A DNA stretch of 27,470 nt from JAAZAI01 sp050942875 (lineage in GTDB: Bacteria; Verrucomicrobiota; Kiritimatiellia; RFP12; UBA3636): the NCBI GenBank assembly GCA_050942875.1, contig JBMNOD010000042.1, positions 1-27,470 of the forward strand. The letters run 5' to 3'. A program made the position numbers and the translations under genes. Shown here one piece after another: positions 23,611-27,470 of the stretch. The notes under the pieces are model-generated. The model had not been told where the DNA came from. It worked only from the letters and a program-made list of their open reading frames with translations, and searched no databases. The stretch's first letter is position 1; each line of letters starts with the position of its first letter.

Positions 23611-23639
23611 GCCCAGTAAGAAAACGCCACCCGCCGCAT
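23607..23639 (-). CDS. 10-codon leader ORF coupled to the histidine kinase
   Basis: MRRVAFSYWA. A perfect AGGAGG lies 6-7 nt before its ATG, the best ribosome-binding site in the operon, while the kinase ATG has none of its own. Its TGA overlaps the kinase start as ATGA. It may load ribosomes for the kinase. Alternatively, a one-base error could have split the kinase's true N-terminus. Confidence 0.5.
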   Translation of the reverse strand: MRRVAFSYWA

Positions 23640-23688
23640 CTCCGTGCCTCCTGGTTGCCACAAAGGCCAGTTGTCAAGAGGTGCGGGG

Positions 23689-23717
23689 ATTTTAGCAGGT
23701 GCTTGATTGCTTGTCCA
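23689..23717 (-). promoter_or_regulatory. Sigma-70-type promoter of the kinase-PPK2-regulator operon
   Basis: On the minus strand TGGACA (23717-23712) and TAAAAT (23694-23689) are 17 bp apart, with TGC directly before the -10 (extended type). The predicted start near 23682 leaves a leader of about 43 nt to the 10-codon ORF. Confidence 0.55.
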
Positions 23718-23784
23718 TTGAGAATTGAAAACCAGGGGCGATCGGGCTGCCGGCAGTCGCTCGTGGACACTTGCTCGACGCTCG

Positions 23785-23805
23785 CCTCCCACCTCCCACC
23801 TCCCA
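23785..23805. repeat. Triple 7-bp tandem repeat (CCTCCCA)
   Basis: Three exact copies of CCTCCCA inside a longer polypyrimidine stretch (about 23780-23825). The minus strand carries closely spaced GGG and GG runs, so weak quadruplex or triplex structure is possible. Confidence 0.6.
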
Positions 23806-23840
23806 CTTCTCGCCTCTCGCTTCCCCGGCCGCTGGCCGCT

Positions 23841-23863
23841 GTTTTTGGGGCGGCCCCAAAAAC
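23841..23863. promoter_or_regulatory. Perfect 11-bp palindrome upstream of glutamine synthetase gene
   Basis: GTTTTTGGGGC and GCCCCAAAAAC face each other around one central base. It lies 2 bp before the possible -35 of the plus-strand gene, and could be an operator or a hairpin. No T-tract fits a terminator for either strand, as both genes point away from it. Confidence 0.5.
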
Positions 23864-23865
23864 CC

Positions 23866-23895
23866 TCGACATCCCCTCGCGTCTCCGAGTATCAT
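23866..23895 (+). promoter_or_regulatory. Possible promoter of the glutamine synthetase-family gene
   Basis: TCGACA (23866-23871) and TATCAT (23890-23895) are 18 bp apart, each one base from consensus. The leader to the ATG would be about 20 nt. Confidence 0.4.
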
Positions 23896-23921
23896 GTTCC
23901 CGCAAAAAACAGGAACGACTC

Positions 23922-25424
23922 ATGACGACATCTTCGGCGATCACCCCTCATGCCATGGCGGCGCATCTCGGCAAGCCTCCGGCTCAGTTCACCAAGGCGG
24001 ACGTCGTCCGCTTCATCCAGGAAAAGGGCGTCCAGATGGTGAACTTCATGTACCCGGGCGGCGATGGACGGCTGAAGACGCTCAACTTCGTCATCAACGA
24101 CCTCGCCTGCCTCGACGCCATTCTCACCTGCGGCGAACGCGTGGATGGTTCCAGCCTCTTCCCCTTCATCGAAGCCAGCGGCAGCGATCTGTATGTCGTG
24201 CCGCGGTTCCGGACGGCCTTTCTCGACCCATTCGCCGAAATCCCGACGCTGACCCTGCTCTGCTCCTTCTTCGACAAGGAGGGCGAGCCGCTTGAGAGCT
24301 CGCCCGAGCGCACGCTGCACAAAGCCTGCAAGGCGTTCACCGAAGTCACCGGCATGGAGTTCCAGGCCATGGGCGAGCTGGAGTACTACGTGCTGGCAGA
24401 CGACCCGGGGATCTTCCATGCCGCCGATCAGCGCGGCTACCATGAATCCGGCCCGTTCGCCAAGTTCAACGCCTTCCGCGCCCGCTGCATGCTGGCGATC
24501 GCCCAATGCGGCGGCCTCGTGAAGTACGCCCACAGCGAAGTGGGCAATTTCGCCCAGGACGGCAAGATCTACGAGCAAAACGAAATCGAGTTCCTTCCCA
24601 CCCGCACCGAAGACGCCGCCGACCAGCTCCTGCTCGCCAAGTGGATCATTCGCAACCTCGGACGCCACCACGGGCTCAACATCACGTTCGCGCCCAAGAT
24701 CACGGTGGGCAAGGCGGGGTCGGGACTCCACGTCCACATGCGCATCATGAAGGACGGGCGCAACCAAATGCTCGCCAACGGCGAACTGTCCGACACCGCC
24801 CGCAAGGCGATCGCCGGCCTGATGACGCTGGCGCCCTCCATCACCGCCTTCGGCAACAAAAACCCCACCTCCTACTTCCGCCTCGTCCCCCGCCAGGAAG
24901 CGCCCACGCAAATCTGCTGGGGCGACCAAAACCGTTCCGTGCTCGTCCGCGTGCCGCTCGGCTGGACCGCAAAAAGCGACATGTGCGCCACGGCGAACCC
25001 CCTCGAATCCGCTTCGGCCCGGGACACCTCGGACAGGCAGACGGTGGAAATGCGCTCGCCCGACGGCTCGGCGGACGTCCATCAGCTTCTGGCCAGCCTC
25101 GCCGTGGCCGCGCGCCATGGCTTTGAAATGCCCGACGCCCTCGACGTCGCCGAAAAGACCTGCGTCAATGTGGACATCCACAAGAAGGGCAACGAGTCCA
25201 TCGCCGCATCCCTGGAGCAGCTCCCCGGATGCTGCGTCGACTCGGCCGCGGCGCTTGAGCGCCAACGCGCCATCTTCGAGGCATACGACGTCTTCACCCC
25301 CGGCATGATCGATGGCGTGGTGGCTGCGCTCCGCGCCTTCGACGACAAGAACCTCCGCGCCCAGCTCATCCGCTCCCCCGAACGCCTCGCGGAACTCGTC
25401 GAAGAGCATTTCCATTGCGGGTAG
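23922..25424 (+). CDS. Glutamine synthetase family protein
   Basis: A 500-residue enzyme of the glutamine synthetase family, which joins ammonia or an amine to glutamate with ATP. Visible landmarks are the beta-grasp domain with RVDGSS at 73-78, metal glutamates in MGELEYYV (Glu152, Glu154), EQNEIEF at 218-224, the ATP/metal-site motif GKAGSGLHVHM at 263-273, NPTSYFRLVP at 314-323, NRSVLVRVP at 337-345 and RSPDGSA at 378-384. The NLYxLP adenylylation loop of GSI-beta is absent, so no adenylylation control is expected. AGGAA lies about 8 nt before the ATG; longer in-frame sequence upstream is intergenic. It might be a gamma-glutamyl-amine ligase rather than true GlnA, as the active-site motifs are somewhat divergent. 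It is divergent from the kinase operon. Confidence 0.9.
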   Translation: MTTSSAITPHAMAAHLGKPPAQFTKADVVRFIQEKGVQMVNFMYPGGDGRLKTLNFVINDLACLDAILTCGERVDGSSLFPFIEASGSDLYVVPRFRTAFLDPFAEIPTLTLLCSFFDKEGEPLESSPERTLHKACKAFTEVTGMEFQAMGELEYYVLADDPGIFHAADQRGYHESGPFAKFNAFRARCMLAIAQCGGLVKYAHSEVGNFAQDGKIYEQNEIEFLPTRTEDAADQLLLAKWIIRNLGRHHGLNITFAPKITVGKAGSGLHVHMRIMKDGRNQMLANGELSDTARKAIAGLMTLAPSITAFGNKNPTSYFRLVPRQEAPTQICWGDQNRSVLVRVPLGWTAKSDMCATANPLESASARDTSDRQTVEMRSPDGSADVHQLLASLAVAARHGFEMPDALDVAEKTCVNVDIHKKGNESIAASLEQLPGCCVDSAAALERQRAIFEAYDVFTPGMIDGVVAALRAFDDKNLRAQLIRSPERLAELVEEHFHCG

Positions 25425-25513
25425 CCCGCCCACCAAAAACGCCCTCCCGCGGATGGCGCCACGTGACCCTCCATCCTTTTTACAGCCACTGATTTACGCC
25501 ACCAAAGCAAAAA

Positions 25514-25532
25514 TAGGGGACAGACCCCATTG
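25514..25532. repeat. GGGGACAGACCCC palindromic repeat, copy 1
   Basis: TAGGGGACAGACCCCATTG, 18 bp before the next gene's start codon. The same string occurs at about 26806-26823 and 27247-27264. It is an imperfect palindrome of the REP type. Confidence 0.75.
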
Positions 25533-25549
25533 TTCCGAAACGAAACGCC

Positions 25550-26731
25550 ATGTCCGACAACACTTCTCGCCCCTCCGTCTTTATGCCCCGGCTTGCGCCC
25601 CTGAACGAACCTGAAAAGATCGCCGACTTCCTGCGCGCCGAATCCGTGCTCCGCGCCGAGGCAGTCGGCGCGGGAATCGCCCCCGCCGATGTCGAGGCGA
25701 TCGCCCAGGCCGCCCGCGAACTGCTCAACCGCCCGGATCGGCTTGCCGATCTCGTCCGGGTGGCCGTCGCCTTGGCGCGGCCCGAGCATTGGAATCCGGC
25801 GCTCTGGCGCGACACGCCTCGGGACGATTCGCGCGGCGAGCAGTTCTTCCTCCTGCTGCCCGTGTTGCAGCGGCTGGCGGCGATGCGCGCCGAATACGCC
25901 GCCCGGGGCATGCCGGACGACGTCCTGCGCGCCACGCTCGCCGACATCCCGATCTGGATCGACACGCACCAGGCGCGCACGGGGCGCCGCGGCTTCCATG
26001 AGATCGGCTGGCTCCGCGAACACATTTTCTGCCGCGTGATCCGCCTCGGGCGGCTCCAGTTCCAGCCCTCGACGTTCAACCCGCCCTTTGTCGCGCTCGT
26101 CCATCGCGCCAGCGGGGAACGCTGCGTCGTCGCCTGCGGCGGCCTCCGTTTTGCCGAGTCCGGCGTCTTCGCCAACAGCGAAGGCGCGGCCGGCGGCGTT
26201 TTCGAGACGCGCCTGCGCGTGGAGGCGGGCGACATCCGCGAGGCGCATCGGGTGCAGGCAAACGGTCGGGTGGCCCAAGCGCCCTCGACGTTCGAACCCG
26301 GCGCCTGGGAGGTGCGCCTGGCGCCGGGCGATCCGGCGCTGGCGGTCCACATCCCCGCCGGCGAGCCGCTCGACGCCGAGGCCTGCCGGGCCTCCTTTGC
26401 CATGGCGGCCGGTTTCCATTCGCGCCATTTCCCCGACCGCGCCGCGCCGCGCGGCCTGCAATGCGTCAGCTGGCTTCTTTACCCGGGCTTGGCGGACATC
26501 CTGCCGCCGTCGTCGAACATCGTGCAATTCCAGCGAGCGTTCCTTCGCTTCCCCGCATCCGGCGCCAGCGCGGATCAGGCCTACGAGCGCGTTTTCTCGC
26601 CGCACAAACGCAACGTCGCCCGCGACCATCTCACGACATCGTTGCAGCGCAGGCTTTTCGACCACATCGAGGCGGGACACGTTCCACAGAGCACGGGCGG
26701 GGTGGTTTTGGATTTGAAATTTGAAATTTGA
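25550..26731 (+). CDS. NAT_N/GNAT_C acyltransferase-like protein
   Basis: A 393-residue protein. The helical N-terminal part (about 18-150) and the segment WLREHIFCRVIRLGRLQFQ at 154-172 match the NAT_N domain family. A GNAT-like C-terminal domain (GNAT_C) follows (about 175-370), with VHIPAGEPLD near 267. Members are annotated as acyltransferase-like, and no substrate is known. The start has no clear ribosome-binding site, and a REP-type palindrome lies in the leader. The last residues (LDLKFEI) and the stop are encoded by a GAAATTT-type short tandem repeat, so the C-terminus may have been altered by repeat insertion. It follows the glutamine synthetase gene by 125 bp on the same strand. Confidence 0.75.
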   Translation: MSDNTSRPSVFMPRLAPLNEPEKIADFLRAESVLRAEAVGAGIAPADVEAIAQAARELLNRPDRLADLVRVAVALARPEHWNPALWRDTPRDDSRGEQFFLLLPVLQRLAAMRAEYAARGMPDDVLRATLADIPIWIDTHQARTGRRGFHEIGWLREHIFCRVIRLGRLQFQPSTFNPPFVALVHRASGERCVVACGGLRFAESGVFANSEGAAGGVFETRLRVEAGDIREAHRVQANGRVAQAPSTFEPGAWEVRLAPGDPALAVHIPAGEPLDAEACRASFAMAAGFHSRHFPDRAAPRGLQCVSWLLYPGLADILPPSSNIVQFQRAFLRFPASGASADQAYERVFSPHKRNVARDHLTTSLQRRLFDHIEAGHVPQSTGGVVLDLKFEI

Positions 26732-26739
26732 AACTGGAA
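26709..26739. repeat. GAAATTT short tandem repeat at a gene's 3' end
   Basis: TTTGAAA/GAAATTT units repeat across the last codons and stop of the acyltransferase-like gene and continue just beyond it. Confidence 0.6.
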
Positions 26740-26803
26740 ATTGGGCGGGACGCGAGAGGGCGAGAGACCTGGCACTCGCCTCCACCATGAAATTCAGGTG
26801 AAA

Positions 26804-27032
26804 TTTAGGGGACAGACCCCATTGAATCTTGGAAGGTGGGGCGACGCCGTCCCGGCGAGCCGCCTTGGCTGCGTGGCGACTGATCAGCGCAGCGCCAGCC
26901 CCTCCCCGGTCGTTCCCGTACCCGCACCCGGCGAAGCGGCACTCGTTCGCGTTCGCGTTCACGCCCCCTCGCACACTCTGCCACGCGCCAAGGCGCGTGG
27001 AACGACACGCGGCGGGGACGCCGCGTCCACAT
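26804..27032. repeat. Long direct repeat, copy A (229 bp)
   Basis: It starts TTTAGGGGACAGACCCCATT and ends TCCACAT. It is nearly identical to copy B, apart from a 3-bp indel with adjacent changes near 26899. Inside are a perfect 9-bp-stem palindrome at 26981-27000 (CCACGCGCC/GGCGCGTGG) and an 8-bp-stem palindrome at 27007-27026 (ACGCGGCG/CGCCGCGT). Confidence 0.9.
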
Positions 27033-27046
27033 TGAGCACAAGGTTC

Positions 27047-27160
27047 GTAGTGGCGCCGTGAGGCGCTGGAAGCATCGGGAGAAAAAATGGCTTGACGCAT
27101 GAAAAATCGAAGGAACTTCATTCGTCATCCTTGCGCAAGAAGCCCTTACGGGCCCACTAC
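27047..27160. repeat. Inverted REP-like pair between the direct repeats
   Basis: The segment at 27047-27064 (GTAGTGGCGCCGTGAGGC) is similar to the reverse complement of 27142-27160. Each arm also holds its own small hairpin: GCGCC-GTGA-GGCGC at 27053-27066 and GCCC-TTAC-GGGC at 27142-27153. Confidence 0.5.
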
Positions 27161-27244
27161 AAACGTTTTGCGGGCTCCAGCGTCGCGGTGCCTGGTTCGC
27201 CCGTCGTGGGAGGTGTTGGCACCCTGCCACCACTGTGATTGAAG

Positions 27245-27470
27245 TTTAGGGGACAGACCCCATTGAATCTTGGAAGGTGGGGCGACGCCGTCCCGGCGAG
27301 CCGCCTTGGCTGCGTGGCGACTGATCAGCGCAGCGCCAGCCCGCCGGTCGTTCCCGTACCCGCACCCGGCGAAGCGGCACTCGTTCGCGTTCGCGTTCAC
27401 GCCCCCTCGCACACTCTGCCACGCGCCAAGGCGCGTGGAACGACACGCGGCGGGGACGCCGCGTCCACAT
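27245..27470. repeat. Long direct repeat, copy B (truncated by window end)
   Basis: 226 bp matching copy A at an offset of 438 bp at the right end. The palindromes recur at 27419-27438 and 27445-27464. It runs into the window edge, so its true end is unknown. Confidence 0.9.

Larger units (their letters stand above)
26732..27470. other. Gene-free repeat cluster
   Basis: About 740 bp with no believable gene. It holds the tail of the GAAATTT repeat, two copies of a long direct repeat (26804-27032 and 27245-27470) and, between them, small hairpins. The frames that cross it on the minus strand translate the duplicated repeat and are arginine-rich. Confidence 0.6.

Noticed and set aside
23892..25436. 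Minus-strand open frame of about 510 codons
   Set aside because: Antisense to the well-supported glutamine synthetase-family gene.
26805..27233. Minus-strand frame of about 140 codons
   Set aside because: It translates the long direct repeat, and the same frame recurs in the second copy; no start signal.
1..27470. tRNA, rRNA, phage or transposase genes
   Set aside because: None was recognised on either strand by eye; the repeats present have no encoded transposase in the window.

Overview
The window is about 27 kb of GC-rich bacterial DNA. It most resembles a member of the PVC group, probably Kiritimatiellota or Lentisphaerota. Supporting signs are a multi-LamG exported protein, a LacI-type/AraC hybrid regulator, a PHP-GH5 exported enzyme, a PilM-N-O-P-Q/PilT cluster, and many palindromic repeats between genes. 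This taxonomic call is inference; there is no rRNA or marker gene here.

Layout: (1) 1-458 is gene-free and holds twin hairpins and an 83/84-bp tandem repeat. (2) 459-10734 is a minus-strand block that may be one long transcript. It starts with a four-LamG exported protein, then a PHP-GH5 fusion enzyme, an unassigned glycosidase-like protein, and a GlpA-like / FAD oxidoreductase / DUF1667 trio coupled by 4-bp overlaps. The block looks like carbohydrate capture and cleavage plus redox metabolism of a three-carbon product. (3) 11085-12410 encodes a XylR-like sugar-sensing regulator, bracketed by two related long-hairpin elements. The downstream one of the next operon doubles as an intrinsic terminator. 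(4) 12723-20148 is a minus-strand type IV pilus operon: pilM, pilN, pilO, pilP-like, pilQ, a pilT with a TPR tail, and a TPR protein ending in a GspE-N-like domain. A sequence matching the sigma-54 promoter consensus sits just upstream of pilM. (5) 20309-23639 is a minus-strand signalling operon: a 10-codon leader ORF, a PAS-containing histidine kinase, a class-III-like polyphosphate kinase 2, and a NarL-type response regulator. It runs from a good sigma-70-type promoter and ends in a very G-rich quadruplex-type stretch. (6) 23922-26731 on the plus strand has a glutamine synthetase-family enzyme and a NAT_N/GNAT_C acyltransferase-like protein. (7) 26732-27470 is gene-free repeat DNA, including a 229-bp direct duplication cut by the window end.

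The most unusual features are polyphosphate kinase lying between a sensor kinase and its presumed regulator, the coupled leader peptide before that kinase, the sigma-54-like promoter of the pilus operon, the PHP-GH5 fusion next to an unassigned glycosidase-like protein, and several palindromic repeat families. No phage, CRISPR array, transposase, tRNA or rRNA was seen.
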